Assembly (NCBI GenBank): GCA_905215065.1
Contig: CAJMOF010000005.1
Location: 62,001 to 126,000 of the forward strand
Reading direction: 5' to 3'
From: an uncultured bacterium
GTDB lineage: Bacteria; Actinomycetota; Coriobacteriia; Coriobacteriales; Coriobacteriaceae
Length of the DNA: 64,000 nucleotides
Shown here: piece after piece, positions 7,598 to 18,609 of the stretch
Position numbering within the stretch: position 1 is the first letter of the stretch
Layout: each line of letters starts with the position of its first letter
Program-made: the position numbers and the translations under genes
Notes under the pieces: model-generated
Databases searched by the model: none
Seen by the model: the letters and a program-made list of their open reading frames with translations, nothing else
What the model was told of the DNA's origin: nothing

Positions 7598-10500
7598 ATG
7601 AGAACGGCAAAGCGCATATTCGCAGAGTTCATGACGGTGGTCATGGTGCTCCAAGCATGCTCGCCCACGGTGGCTGCTGTGGCGGCAGGCTGGCAGAACA
7701 TCTCGAACGAGATTGCTGCCGCATCTGCGAAGGCGTTGGATACTGCCGAGAGCGGCGAGACCAACGGCGATGTCACGATCGGGTCTGGGTCGAGTGATGC
7801 CGGCGCCGACAGCGACAGTGCTGGGGATGACGCGGTGAAGGATGACGCTGCAGCAGGCGATACCACCGATAGCGCCACTGGTTCCGATTCCACGGGCGAC
7901 CAGACGGAAGGCGACGATGCCGCTGACGATGCCGCCGCTGACGACGCCGAGCAAGATGCCGATGATGCGACTTCGGAGGACGCTGATGCCCAGGCGGGTG
8001 CGACGATCACGGATTTGAATAAGCTCGTCGAGCTGCTCGAGAAGAACGGCGCGGAAAGCATCGTGCGCAAAGACGACGAGAGCGGAATCCGAAGCCTCGA
8101 TGTCAAGTCGTCGGAGGCGTTCGCCGTCCTGTCTAACGCCGACGCTTCGCTTTACTATGATGCGCAGATCAAGGTTATCATCACGGGCGATGCGAAGCTC
8201 ACCGAGTCGGCTAATAACGGCATGTCTTTCCAGGGTCTTGGCAGTGATGAATGTCCGTTTGAAGGCAGGATCTATAGGGACGTTGATAGTCCCGTCGAGC
8301 TTACGACTGATCGGACGGTTTTTAATAACCTCAAGCTGTCTGACCAAAACAAAACGGTCAGGATAAAGTGGGTAGGCGCGACTAGCTATAGCGCACCGAT
8401 GGTCGCTTCGAAGGTCAGCGGTGCGGAAAACGGCGAAGAGAGCAAGACACTCATCGCGTCGGTTGACATCGTGGAACCCGTGAACGTTGATGTGAAGGAT
8501 GCGACTTCCGCCTTGACGGCACCCCTCCTGGGTGCGACGACGGGCGACCTTGCTGCGAACGTTACCTATAGCCTCACCGATTCTCGAAAGAATCTCAACG
8601 CGAATGCGACGGGCAACATTGGCTTGATTGCCAACACGGTCGAGAGCGGGAGCTTGACGGTTGAGTCCGTCACGTTCCCCAACGATCTGACCTCAGGCGG
8701 AGCCGTCAAAACGAGCTCTGGCAACGCTGGCCTGCTCGTAGGCGAAGTCAAGGACGGTGCGACCCTGAGCATTGGCACTCTGGCAAACGTTCCCACCGCC
8801 ACCGTCCAGTCTACGAACGGCTCCGCCGGTGGCGTTGTAGGACTCGTTGGCTCGAGCACGGGTGCCATGGTCAACGTCGCGAAAGCTCTCGACCTACACG
8901 CGCTCACCGTCAAGGGCACAACTGCCAGCGGCGGTTTTATTGGTAAAGCGACCGTGCTCACACTGGGCGCGGATAATAAGCAGATTGGGTGTCCTCTAAA
9001 TATTGGCGACGAGAACAGCGCTTGCTCTGGTGGCGTTATCGGCGACGTGAGCTTTGCGCAAGGATTTGCCGTTACGTCCAATATGTTCGACCTGGGCGAC
9101 CTTGTGACTCTTGGTGCGTCGCAGCGCGCCGGCGCTCTTTTTGGCATGGCCGATATCTCTAATGGAGACATCGTGGTGCAAGGCGGGACGTATAAGAGCA
9201 AACTCGCCTTACCAGAAGATGTTAGTGTCAACGGCAGCTACGGCGGCCTTGTCGGCAAGGTGTTCGCGACGAAAACGGACGACGACGGCGCTTTGCGCGC
9301 CTTTGTTGTTGAAAAGGATGCAGATAATAAGAATACGTGCTCAATTGAGTTTGACCTTGCGAGCAAGTTGTCCGACGCAGGCGGCGTTGTTGGCTATGTT
9401 GGCGATAGCGCAAATCCTAACTCGCAGCCCGTTGCCGTTGTCTTCAACGGCGTGACGGTTGCGTGCAAGGGAGATGCTTCGGCGCGAACGGGTACCGGAA
9501 AGTTCGGTGGCGCCGTGGGCGTTGTCGATACGCGCAATGTCCTTGACGTGCGAGATTTCAAACTTACAAGCGACAATCCTATCGGTAAGGCGCAAAGCAA
9601 CCGTGCCGCGGGAATTGCGGGATCCGCGTGGAATGCTGTAATCAAATTCAGCGGCATCACGGATCTGTCGGGCGCAAGTTTTGCCGAGAACGCCACGACG
9701 GGTCAGCTCGTATACGAGAACCACAACGCGCTGATCTTCGCTGCCGGCAATGGCTCTAATGGTGATCTGGGAGACAAGGGCGCTGCGGTCTGGACCTTCA
9801 AGCGTAGCAACTCAGCCTCAAAGACGGACGACATCGCGACCTACGGTGAAGTTGTTCGTCTGGGCGGCGACTTCATTAAGCTTGATGTGGACACTCATAA
9901 GTTGACCTTGCCGGATTCGCTGACGGCAGCTAACGGTGCCTACGCCCTAACCACAGCTGAGGATTTCGCCAAGCTTGCGATTACCTGGCAAACCAACGGC
10001 TACTACTCGATGGTTGACGGCGTTACCGAAAACAACCTTAACGGCTTGCAGTCCTCGACCATTACGGTGAACGGCACTATTGATCTCAAGGGCACGGGCC
10101 TGACGGGTTTCACGCAGGATCGTGCAGACGGCTCGCAAGTTTTCTCGGGAACGTTGAACGGTGGCGGCACAATCAATCTTGCCGTCGGCGAGGCGTACGG
10201 CAAGCGTGGTGAAGACGTGCTCGACGGCAATAACACGAGCAACGGCAACGGCAAAATCTACCGCCACGGCCGCTTGGGCTTGTTCGCGGCCGTCAACGGT
10301 GCAACCATCTCCAACGTCACAATCGCTGGCTCCATGAAGTTCGATAACGGTTCGGCTATCGATGCCGGGTCGCTTGCGTGTGCCATCGTCGGCAACCTGT
10401 CATTGTCTGGCGTAACGTGCAAAACGAATATCGCGTGCGATGATACGTTTGCCAATGACGTGAACATTGGCGGTATTGCGGGCAGCGTGCTGGCGGCTTC

Positions 10501-13500
10501 TACGGTTGCGTTTAAGGATAACAGCAAGGCTCAAGCGACCATCGCTGCAACTAAAACGCTTAACGGCAATAGTCGCATTGGCGGCGCCATTGGTTATGCG
10601 GGCGATTATGGCTCGTCATTCAATGTTGCGGGCCTCGAAGTCGCCGGATCAATCGAAACTGGCGATTGCGCCGGCGGCAAGATTGCCCAAGTCGGTGGTC
10701 TTATCGGCTGCATCGCACAGAGTACCTACAATGCAGGGACAATAGCCAACTCAGCTGATAAGTACGTGAACATTTCGGGCCTTTCGTTCAATTCATTCGA
10801 AATGAAAGTCGGCAGGAACGGCGATAAGCTCAATGGCACGGGTGGTTTCTTGGGTTATAGCTGGGGCAACGCGGTCGTAACTATCGGAGATGAGAGCATT
10901 AACAAGAATGAAAACTCTTATGCTCTGAAAACGACCAACGCTTCTATAACCGCGACTGCGGATGATTCCAAGGAACTCGGTGGTCTTGTATACGCCGCGA
11001 GCGGCCACTGGATTATCAACAACTATGCCATCGATCTCTCGGGCACAACCATTAATGCGGGCGCCGCTCAGACGCTCGGCGTTCTAGTTTGCCGCGGCTG
11101 CAAGGTGGATGATAAGACGACATATGGCGTCGAGAGCTACCTAGGCCTGTACTTGGAGGACAGGGCTTATTGGGATACCGCCTATAGGGTGCCCACCGGC
11201 GAGGGGGCCATCGTTGCGTCGGGCGTAACGTCCTTCGATGAATGGGTTGGCAGCGGTGTAAAACCAAACAACGGCAGCAAGCTCATGGACGCCGACTGGA
11301 ACACGGTCGTTTCGCTACACACACAGAAAAACAAGCTGGACATGGACGGCGATTCCACAAAAGACAACAGCTACCATAATCGCTCGTCTTTCGGTCGAAG
11401 CCAGAATACGAACGGCAATACCCGCTACTTCTACAACCTCGACATAGTCTCTAAGAATTGTGAAGGCGGCTTTAGTGGCAGTCAAATCGATACAGCGGAA
11501 AAGCTGCTCTTATGGTCTGCTTACCGTTATGCTCCCGAAGGTATTCGTTCGACAATCGTTCCCAATGGCACGACAGGGCTCGATGATTCCATAACCATAA
11601 CGGGTACAATCGATTTGGCCGGCTACAGCTATTATCCAACTCAGCCGAGCGGAGAGGTGACGGTTGAGAATGCGACCATTACCTTCTGTTACTCCAAGAT
11701 CAAGGCCGAGCAGAATGGCAACAAGCTAAATTCCGATGCTACCCAGCACGAGAACATGCACTGCGGTCTTTTTCGAACGGTGGCAAACGGCGATCTCACA
11801 GTAAAAAACGTCACTTTGCGTGGTACTGTTGGGCCCGTTATTAATGACGGAAAGAGCTCTGAAGACACTGATGGAGCAAGCGGAAGCTCTTCGGGCGCGC
11901 TCGTGTGCCGCTACGTGTATGGGTCCAGCGACGGCAATGGCACCAAGATTAGAAAGATCTCAATTGATGGTCTTACGCTCAACAATCTGATTGTCGACGG
12001 CGCCAACAGCGCCACGGATGCTAACGCCTATATGCCTCTGCTCATCAACGAGATGCAGAAGTACGTGAGCCTGAACGCGAAGAATATCAAGACTACTGGG
12101 TACACGAGTGACACCAAGGCGGCTACGTCGCTGTTCGGAAAGCTTGGTGTAGGCAGTGAGGCCGATCAGGTGACGGCAAAGTTTGAGCAAATCAGCTTGC
12201 CCAGCCAAAAGAACAAAACGATCTTCACCCATGCGAGCCTGCTGGAGAGTTTTGGCTACGGAAGCACGAGCACGGGCTCTGCGGACTACACCTTTACTAA
12301 GGCCGATGCCGATGCCGATGCAGGCAAGGTGACATACGGATCTGAGATTGATGGGAGTACGGAGTACCCGGGCAAGCAGCTTTGGTATTACGACGAAGCG
12401 ACGTATGGTGCCGTGAGCGGCTATGTGACGGTTGATGGTAAGAAGGACGGTGACGTCAGGCCTTGGTTTGGTGGCTATCTTCCTTATGTTTATAAGGGAA
12501 AGGCCACCGAGAGCGGCGTCCAATATCATGAAATTAAAGTCAACCAGCGCATTCCAAAGCTGGTAGAGGGATGCGGCACATATGGCGATCCGTATGCCGT
12601 TAAGGACGCGACTGAGATGAACGCCATCGCCAACTACATCAACAACCAAACTGCGCTCGACGGTTGGGAGGTCACCATTGCCGTCAACCAGAGTACGCTC
12701 TGTACTCGCCGCAGCGACAATAAAACCGACAATGAGGTTACGTACGTCTATAAGCAGGCGAAAGACACTGGGAAGAAGTGGGAAAAGAAGACCGGCGACA
12801 CCACTGATCCTTCGGCCACACTTTCCGACGAGATGATGCACCGCTATATCCAAAGCGCGTACTACAGTATTGAACCTACCGGGGGTAATACGATCACCCT
12901 CGACGGCGCATCGTTTGGCGGTTTTGGCAACAAAGCCAACCCGTTCCGTGGCGTCATCGTTGGCAACCCTAAAGGTGATAAAAAGGCAACCATCAAGATA
13001 GAGAATAACGAGGGTTCGCTTCGCGGCCTTATTCCCTATAGTTACGGCAGCGTGGTGCGAGATCTGAATATTCGCTATGTGAACGCGTCGGCGACTATTA
13101 CTTATTCTGCCAAGGATGCCGACGGTGTTCCGACGTCGTTCTTCGGTGGCGTTATCGGCTGCATCCTTGGCGGCGATAACATTATCGACGGTGTGGCCGT
13201 GAATGGGACAACGCCCGATAACTCCACAACCGGCTTTACGGTTGCTGGTGGCGGAACTAAGCCACATCTTGTTCCCATCGGCGGTTACGTTGGTGCCATT
13301 GCGGGCGGCGGTGTGATCTTCCGCAATATGTCAGGGACGTCTTGGCGCGCTGGAACCAGCGACAAGTCTCAGGGTCTTGGAACGGGCAACTTCCGGCAGT
13401 ACGACAATCCCTACGTTGGTCGTGTGATTGATGGCTATGCCTTTAGCGAGGGCTGCAAAGTCGAAAACGGTAACGCTAACTACAAGATCAACGAGCTCAC

Positions 13501-16500
13501 AAACAAGGGAGCTGCCTGCGTCACTACCACGGGCACCGACAACAAGTATATCGGCACTGATGCCGAGGCACCCGTGACCACGGTGGAAAACGCCCAGGGC
13601 CTTTTGGTGCTCTCGGCCATCATTAGCTCGGGTGCGGGTGCTGGAGCGGCACATACTGACTACGCTAATTATGGCGTGTTCCGCGGCTCCAAGGCGTACT
13701 GGGGCAGCGATAAGCAGGACCCGGCGATAAACGGCTACCTGTTTGGCAACAAGGAATATGGTAAGGTGCGAAATGCCAGCTACGACTGCGTGGGCAAGCC
13801 TGCGAGCGCTTCCGGCGATTTCGAAACCGCCAAAAACGATGACCAGAAGGCCCCGGGCAAACAGGGGTGGCACGGCCCGCTCAACCATGATGACGATGTA
13901 AATTCGCCCTACCTGGTGGCGTCCTACGCTGCCGACTACCAAACGGGCTACGTGTGCGCGTCGAAATCGATCGGCATGAGCCTGGAGTTCAAGGAAAATG
14001 CCACCTATGATATGACTGGCTACGGCACGGGATACGTGGGTCTCAGCGGCCGTTACTATTCCAATGCTTGCAGCTCGAACGAGGCGTCCACCGATCGCGA
14101 CCGCATCACGCCGCACGTGGCAACGATCGACGGCAACGGGGCCACCATCACGGTGGGCACCAAAGATGCCACTTACGGCGTCGTCGAATATGCCGATGAC
14201 GACTATAAGGTCTCGGGCGTGGGCGGCCTATTCAGCACCGTGATGTTCACCTCAACCAATGTGGGGCAGAGCGTCACCGCGAATGACGGCGCTCAGGTCA
14301 AAGACCTCACCTTTAGTAACTGCAACGTATCGCTCACGTACAAAGACGCCAACGGTAGCATTGCCTCGGGACCGGCATCGAACGACCTCATCGGCACCGG
14401 CCTTTTGGCGGGCGCAACGGCCAACTACGACGGCAACACGCGTGGCGTCTACCGCAACGTACAGATGAAGAACTGCACCGTGTTGGGCGCAAAGAGCGTA
14501 GGAGGGCTTCTTGGCAGCTCGGGCCGTACCAGCCGAAGGACGGATAACGACGTGACCTATATGGTCAATTTCGGCTCCGGCACGCAGGCGCCCGCGAATC
14601 TCTGTGACTGCTCATACACTGGCCTTAGCGTCACGGGCGAGAAGTACGTTGGCGGCTATGTGGGTGCGATCGCCTCGCCGTGCGGAGTGTGGACAACCGC
14701 GGCCACAGGGGTATACGAGAAGACTATTGGCAAAAACTCGACCATAACCGCCACGGGTACAACACCCTACGTGGGCGGCGTGTTCGGTTATACCTCCAGT
14801 AACGTATCGGTGAACACCAAAATTGGCATCACGGAAGCCGTCGCATCGAGCACGGCAGTCATCTCTGGGGTAAATGTACTCGCCACCGGGTCGAACACCG
14901 ATAAGTACATGGGCGCCGGCGGTGTGGTCGGAAGCGCCTATAGAGGCGTTATTTCTATAAGCAACGTGCGCATTGATGCCGGAGGCGATGCCAAGAGCGC
15001 CATCATCGGCGATGCCACCGGAACGAACAATAGCATCCGTAATGCGGGCGGCTTGATTGGCGAGGTCACGAGCAGTGGCAGCCCCAACACGTACTGGTTT
15101 GAGGACTGTAGCGTCGAGAATATCAACATTGCCGGCACCGACCAATGCTCGGGCGGACTTATCGGCTACTACTTCAGCAATGTGAACATAGCCTGCAACA
15201 ATATCGCGATTGAGAGCGCCACGATCAAGGGCAGGTGGAGCGGCGGTCTACTTGGCGCGATTAACAGCGGTGCCGACGTCATCAACGTCACCAACACAAA
15301 GGTATCTAACACAACGTTTGGCGGAACCTCCAACGGCGGCATTGCGGGCGACGGACGCGGCCAGTTCCATCTGGTAAACGTGCTCATGGACAGCAATACC
15401 TACAAATTGGGCTCTAAGCAGGGCGTGCTCTTAGGCGAGGTTGACACAAACGGCTATAGCCTCTCCGCAGCGGGCGTGAACGTAAAGCTCGGCAACGGCA
15501 AGACCACGCGTGATCTGCCGCCGATGGTTTACACGACCAATGCGGCCGCCGTAAACATGAAGTCGTATATCGCGTTTGGTGACTATAACGACACACTGGA
15601 AGCACCTGACAAGGGGATCACGCTCTACGGCGCGGACAATACCGCCACCACGGCAGCGAGCCCGTATGTGACCACGAGCCCCGTAAGCACGCTGGCGGCG
15701 CGTGCCTCCGACAACGACACCACCGATCGCTACCTGTTTGGCGACGGCGCCACCATCGACACCGCGGCGACCGTCCAGAGCGAGGCAGGCACCGGTGTTG
15801 CCGATCGCTACACCTACACGAATATCGGCGGCATTAATGACAACGGCGCCTATCAAAATAAGTCGAGCTACGATGCCTCATCCGTGGCCAGTAAGTTCAA
15901 TTCGAATAATGATACAAGCAGCAACCAAGCCACAGCGGATTTCCCCGTTTTGGTGATCTCTGGCAACGACAACACGACGGTCAAGAGCTATCTAAACATC
16001 GTCACGAACGGCGGCTTCTCCGATGCCTGCAGATTGAATAACGAGAATGGCACCAATCCGCACGTGACGGCCAAAGCAGAGGTTTTCCAACTCAAGGACG
16101 GTGTGTTCGTTAAAGACGGTGACGCGTCGAACAATCCCACGCTTCGCGTAGTGAACAATGGCAAGAACAATATGTCGTTTAGCCCAAGCTCCGATTGGGA
16201 CAACGGCAAAGGTCGCTTTACGCTCCTGACCGTTACCTTTACCGAGGCGGGTCAGAGCTACAACGTTCAGGTGCCGATCATCGTTAAGCGCAAGCTCGAG
16301 ATCGATTTCACTGCAACGTATGATTACGGCACTCAATTTAAAGAAAAAGACTACGCTAACCTTGGAAAAGATGCACACGTGCTTACGAGCTTTGGCGAGC
16401 CGATGACGGGTCTGCTTACCTGGACATACAATTCTGCCAATGGGAAGGAAGTCGACTTTGGCTGGGACAGCTATATGGCTGCTGGCGGCTCGATGAAGGG

Positions 16501-18268
16501 GCTCGGCAAGAGTATCCTCTTCAATGGTGCCGACGGAAGGTTGCCCCAGGGCACCCAGCTTACGCTCATCGATGCGAACGTTGATGGCAAGGCCGGTGGC
16601 AGAGAGTATCACTATACGGTGGGCGAAGGCGGAGCAACGAGCGTTTCCCTGAGCGGAAACGACGGCTTTAAGGATTCTGCGGGCAATCCATATCAGGAGC
16701 GATGGCTGAGCGAGATCTTGGGTGTGTCGGCCACGCAGGATGGCGCCGGCACATGGACCGTGTGTGATAACGAGGCAGAGGCGACCGCTAAAGCGAAACT
16801 CGATGGCAAGTGGACGCTGTTTAAGGTTGCGGGTGCTGACGTTCCCAGCAACAGTCGCTATACGCTAAAGGTGCCCAAGGAGAAGGATACCGGCAGAGAG
16901 AAGCGTGCATCGGAGAGCGTCTACCTAGTTGTCAACGTGCCCAAGTCGGGCGACGGCGTGACGCAAGCTAGTATCAACGGTTTTACGGCTTCGTCTATTG
17001 ACTCGAATTCTTCGGGTGGCCGCATATCTTGGAATCTGCATCATGTTTTACGCACCGATGGCAGCGACGATATTCAAAACAGTACGGCATCGACATACAG
17101 CATCTTGTCCAATTATGAGCAGAATGTAGTCGACAAAAAAGATGGGGCGTGCATTCCGGTTTCGAAGTCGGAGGACGGTGCCGCCTACGTTCTTTCTCTC
17201 GATGTCATGGATACGGTTACGTTTAGCCCGAGCCAATACTATACAGAGAGCGACCATCTGTTCTATCAGCTCGATACATCGCTGTGTCGCTATGGCGCCA
17301 ACAACAACCTAATGGGAGTAAGCAGTTTCCCGAGCGGAACTTCGGCAATTGCGAAGTTCTATGTTGCCATCGGCAATCAGAACTACAGGTGGAGCGGCAG
17401 CGATTGGGAGCCGTATGACGCTTCGACGCCTGCGTTTACACAGATTGTGACGGATACGGGTGATGACTCACTGAGGCTCACGCTCGACCATGACCTTGCC
17501 GGAATCCGCAAGCGTGCAGCGGGCGGATCCTTTACCGTGCGTACGGTAGTGGAAGAGATTCGCCTTACGCCGGACGGCTGCAACAAGGTTATCTCCCTGT
17601 CCAAGCAGTCTGGCGAGGACGCCTGTACCAAGATGTCCTATACCGCCAAGCTTTCGACGCGTAAGGAAGGCCTTAATACCTCGAGCCTGACGCAGACGAA
17701 GCGCGGTAACGTCGGGTACTATCGCATGGACACGGGTGATACGACCATTACGCTTTCTGCGCCAGATAAGTCGCAGCTTGGCATTAACGTGGACGACCTG
17801 CGTCCGATCGCGAATGGCACGATTGGTCTGGGTGCCACGTATGAACTGGGTGGACTCAGCAACGCCGCCGAGGCAATTGCGAACGCAGACTCTGTTGTGT
17901 ACACGCTCTCGCTTCAGCGCCGCGGAACCGACGGCACGTATGAGAGCGTAACGGATGATATCTCAAACTACGTAACAGTGACGGAGAGTAAGCTTGCCGC
18001 GGTCGCTCCCTCCGGTAGCACGATCACCTTCACTGACTCGAAGGAGAACGGCAAGTTCAAAACGAAGAACGGTAATACGACGCTTAGCCTGCCCTTTACC
18101 GTTAAGGTCAACACGCAGGTTGAACAGCGTGAGCAGTTCTACGCGAACTATCGCTTGGTGATGACAGCGAGCCTGGTTAAGGGTGACGTGGCGAGCGCAA
18201 CGCCTCAATCGCCCGACTATGTGACCTATACGCTCACGAGGGTGAACCTCAACGGCATCGACCACTAG
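7598..18268 (+). CDS. Giant secreted surface protein (3,556 aa) with GLUG-type repeats
   Basis: The protein opens with a signal peptide (MRTAKRIFAEFMTVVMVLQA, cleavage probably after the AAVAAG region). A very acidic Asp/Ala/Ser/Thr linker follows at about residues 45-130. At least twenty GG-[hydrophobic]2-G-[hydrophobic] motifs of the GLUG type appear in clusters: about 375-660, 950-1085, 1850-1900 and 2300-2585, for example GGLIGCIAQ near 1032 and GGVVGSAYR near 2441. They are separated by short strand-rich stretches, which suggests a long beta-helix. Residues beyond about 2740 lack these repeats and look like beta-sandwich modules. There is no LPxTG motif and no C-terminal membrane segment, so attachment must be non-sortase, perhaps through the three anchored proteins encoded upstream. 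Codon use looks less GC-biased than that of neighbouring metabolic genes. An adhesin or matrix fibre is the likeliest role. Confidence 0.75.
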   Translation: MRTAKRIFAEFMTVVMVLQACSPTVAAVAAGWQNISNEIAAASAKALDTAESGETNGDVTIGSGSSDAGADSDSAGDDAVKDDAAAGDTTDSATGSDSTGDQTEGDDAADDAAADDAEQDADDATSEDADAQAGATITDLNKLVELLEKNGAESIVRKDDESGIRSLDVKSSEAFAVLSNADASLYYDAQIKVIITGDAKLTESANNGMSFQGLGSDECPFEGRIYRDVDSPVELTTDRTVFNNLKLSDQNKTVRIKWVGATSYSAPMVASKVSGAENGEESKTLIASVDIVEPVNVDVKDATSALTAPLLGATTGDLAANVTYSLTDSRKNLNANATGNIGLIANTVESGSLTVESVTFPNDLTSGGAVKTSSGNAGLLVGEVKDGATLSIGTLANVPTATVQSTNGSAGGVVGLVGSSTGAMVNVAKALDLHALTVKGTTASGGFIGKATVLTLGADNKQIGCPLNIGDENSACSGGVIGDVSFAQGFAVTSNMFDLGDLVTLGASQRAGALFGMADISNGDIVVQGGTYKSKLALPEDVSVNGSYGGLVGKVFATKTDDDGALRAFVVEKDADNKNTCSIEFDLASKLSDAGGVVGYVGDSANPNSQPVAVVFNGVTVACKGDASARTGTGKFGGAVGVVDTRNVLDVRDFKLTSDNPIGKAQSNRAAGIAGSAWNAVIKFSGITDLSGASFAENATTGQLVYENHNALIFAAGNGSNGDLGDKGAAVWTFKRSNSASKTDDIATYGEVVRLGGDFIKLDVDTHKLTLPDSLTAANGAYALTTAEDFAKLAITWQTNGYYSMVDGVTENNLNGLQSSTITVNGTIDLKGTGLTGFTQDRADGSQVFSGTLNGGGTINLAVGEAYGKRGEDVLDGNNTSNGNGKIYRHGRLGLFAAVNGATISNVTIAGSMKFDNGSAIDAGSLACAIVGNLSLSGVTCKTNIACDDTFANDVNIGGIAGSVLAASTVAFKDNSKAQATIAATKTLNGNSRIGGAIGYAGDYGSSFNVAGLEVAGSIETGDCAGGKIAQVGGLIGCIAQSTYNAGTIANSADKYVNISGLSFNSFEMKVGRNGDKLNGTGGFLGYSWGNAVVTIGDESINKNENSYALKTTNASITATADDSKELGGLVYAASGHWIINNYAIDLSGTTINAGAAQTLGVLVCRGCKVDDKTTYGVESYLGLYLEDRAYWDTAYRVPTGEGAIVASGVTSFDEWVGSGVKPNNGSKLMDADWNTVVSLHTQKNKLDMDGDSTKDNSYHNRSSFGRSQNTNGNTRYFYNLDIVSKNCEGGFSGSQIDTAEKLLLWSAYRYAPEGIRSTIVPNGTTGLDDSITITGTIDLAGYSYYPTQPSGEVTVENATITFCYSKIKAEQNGNKLNSDATQHENMHCGLFRTVANGDLTVKNVTLRGTVGPVINDGKSSEDTDGASGSSSGALVCRYVYGSSDGNGTKIRKISIDGLTLNNLIVDGANSATDANAYMPLLINEMQKYVSLNAKNIKTTGYTSDTKAATSLFGKLGVGSEADQVTAKFEQISLPSQKNKTIFTHASLLESFGYGSTSTGSADYTFTKADADADAGKVTYGSEIDGSTEYPGKQLWYYDEATYGAVSGYVTVDGKKDGDVRPWFGGYLPYVYKGKATESGVQYHEIKVNQRIPKLVEGCGTYGDPYAVKDATEMNAIANYINNQTALDGWEVTIAVNQSTLCTRRSDNKTDNEVTYVYKQAKDTGKKWEKKTGDTTDPSATLSDEMMHRYIQSAYYSIEPTGGNTITLDGASFGGFGNKANPFRGVIVGNPKGDKKATIKIENNEGSLRGLIPYSYGSVVRDLNIRYVNASATITYSAKDADGVPTSFFGGVIGCILGGDNIIDGVAVNGTTPDNSTTGFTVAGGGTKPHLVPIGGYVGAIAGGGVIFRNMSGTSWRAGTSDKSQGLGTGNFRQYDNPYVGRVIDGYAFSEGCKVENGNANYKINELTNKGAACVTTTGTDNKYIGTDAEAPVTTVENAQGLLVLSAIISSGAGAGAAHTDYANYGVFRGSKAYWGSDKQDPAINGYLFGNKEYGKVRNASYDCVGKPASASGDFETAKNDDQKAPGKQGWHGPLNHDDDVNSPYLVASYAADYQTGYVCASKSIGMSLEFKENATYDMTGYGTGYVGLSGRYYSNACSSNEASTDRDRITPHVATIDGNGATITVGTKDATYGVVEYADDDYKVSGVGGLFSTVMFTSTNVGQSVTANDGAQVKDLTFSNCNVSLTYKDANGSIASGPASNDLIGTGLLAGATANYDGNTRGVYRNVQMKNCTVLGAKSVGGLLGSSGRTSRRTDNDVTYMVNFGSGTQAPANLCDCSYTGLSVTGEKYVGGYVGAIASPCGVWTTAATGVYEKTIGKNSTITATGTTPYVGGVFGYTSSNVSVNTKIGITEAVASSTAVISGVNVLATGSNTDKYMGAGGVVGSAYRGVISISNVRIDAGGDAKSAIIGDATGTNNSIRNAGGLIGEVTSSGSPNTYWFEDCSVENINIAGTDQCSGGLIGYYFSNVNIACNNIAIESATIKGRWSGGLLGAINSGADVINVTNTKVSNTTFGGTSNGGIAGDGRGQFHLVNVLMDSNTYKLGSKQGVLLGEVDTNGYSLSAAGVNVKLGNGKTTRDLPPMVYTTNAAAVNMKSYIAFGDYNDTLEAPDKGITLYGADNTATTAASPYVTTSPVSTLAARASDNDTTDRYLFGDGATIDTAATVQSEAGTGVADRYTYTNIGGINDNGAYQNKSSYDASSVASKFNSNNDTSSNQATADFPVLVISGNDNTTVKSYLNIVTNGGFSDACRLNNENGTNPHVTAKAEVFQLKDGVFVKDGDASNNPTLRVVNNGKNNMSFSPSSDWDNGKGRFTLLTVTFTEAGQSYNVQVPIIVKRKLEIDFTATYDYGTQFKEKDYANLGKDAHVLTSFGEPMTGLLTWTYNSANGKEVDFGWDSYMAAGGSMKGLGKSILFNGADGRLPQGTQLTLIDANVDGKAGGREYHYTVGEGGATSVSLSGNDGFKDSAGNPYQERWLSEILGVSATQDGAGTWTVCDNEAEATAKAKLDGKWTLFKVAGADVPSNSRYTLKVPKEKDTGREKRASESVYLVVNVPKSGDGVTQASINGFTASSIDSNSSGGRISWNLHHVLRTDGSDDIQNSTASTYSILSNYEQNVVDKKDGACIPVSKSEDGAAYVLSLDVMDTVTFSPSQYYTESDHLFYQLDTSLCRYGANNNLMGVSSFPSGTSAIAKFYVAIGNQNYRWSGSDWEPYDASTPAFTQIVTDTGDDSLRLTLDHDLAGIRKRAAGGSFTVRTVVEEIRLTPDGCNKVISLSKQSGEDACTKMSYTAKLSTRKEGLNTSSLTQTKRGNVGYYRMDTGDTTITLSAPDKSQLGINVDDLRPIANGTIGLGATYELGGLSNAAEAIANADSVVYTLSLQRRGTDGTYESVTDDISNYVTVTESKLAAVAPSGSTITFTDSKENGKFKTKNGNTTLSLPFTVKVNTQVEQREQFYANYRLVMTASLVKGDVASATPQSPDYVTYTLTRVNLNGIDH

Positions 18269-18294
18269 TCCCGAAGCCAACTGGCTTCGCAAAG

Positions 18295-18326
18295 GGGGCG
18301 GCAACCACCCGGTTGCCGCCCCTTTT
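18295..18326 (+). terminator. Intrinsic terminator after the giant surface-protein operon
   Basis: A 12-bp GC-rich stem (18295-18306 with 18311-18322) with loop ACCC is followed by TTTT. It lies 26 bp after the stop codon of the 10.7-kb gene. Confidence 0.9.
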
Positions 18327-18356
18327 CTAGTCTGCGCGATCCCAGTCTTGGACTCC

Positions 18357-18563
18357 GCTGGACAGTTAGTTCAGATACGTATAATTCCAGACCGCAGCGG
18401 GCGCATCCGGCGCTCGTTTTGGGGAAGAAAGGGGCTCAAAACTAGGGTTCGGTAGCCATCTGGGCTCGATTTGCGTGCAATGAGTCGCCAAAGAACCCTC
18501 TCCGGGGACCATAGCGCACCTTTATCAGCATAGAAAAATACGTATCTGAACTAACTGTCCAGC
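18357..18563. repeat. MITE-like element, 207 bp with perfect 26-bp terminal inverted repeats
   Basis: The 26-nt arm at 18357-18382 (starting GCTGGACAGTTAGTTCAG) is exactly the reverse complement of 18538-18563. The 155-bp interior has no ORF of note. I see no clear target-site duplication. The size and long perfect termini fit a non-autonomous mobile element or a large cruciform-forming unit. Confidence 0.8.
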
Positions 18564-18609
18564 CGCCGTTGGAGAAAGGTGTTTTAGCTCTCCCGACCTC
18601 TCCACCAAG

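Noticed and set aside
7598..18268. Sortase-anchored LPxTG protein
   Set aside because: The C-terminus (TLTRVNLNGIDH) has no LPxTG, hydrophobic stretch or basic tail, and no sortase gene is present.
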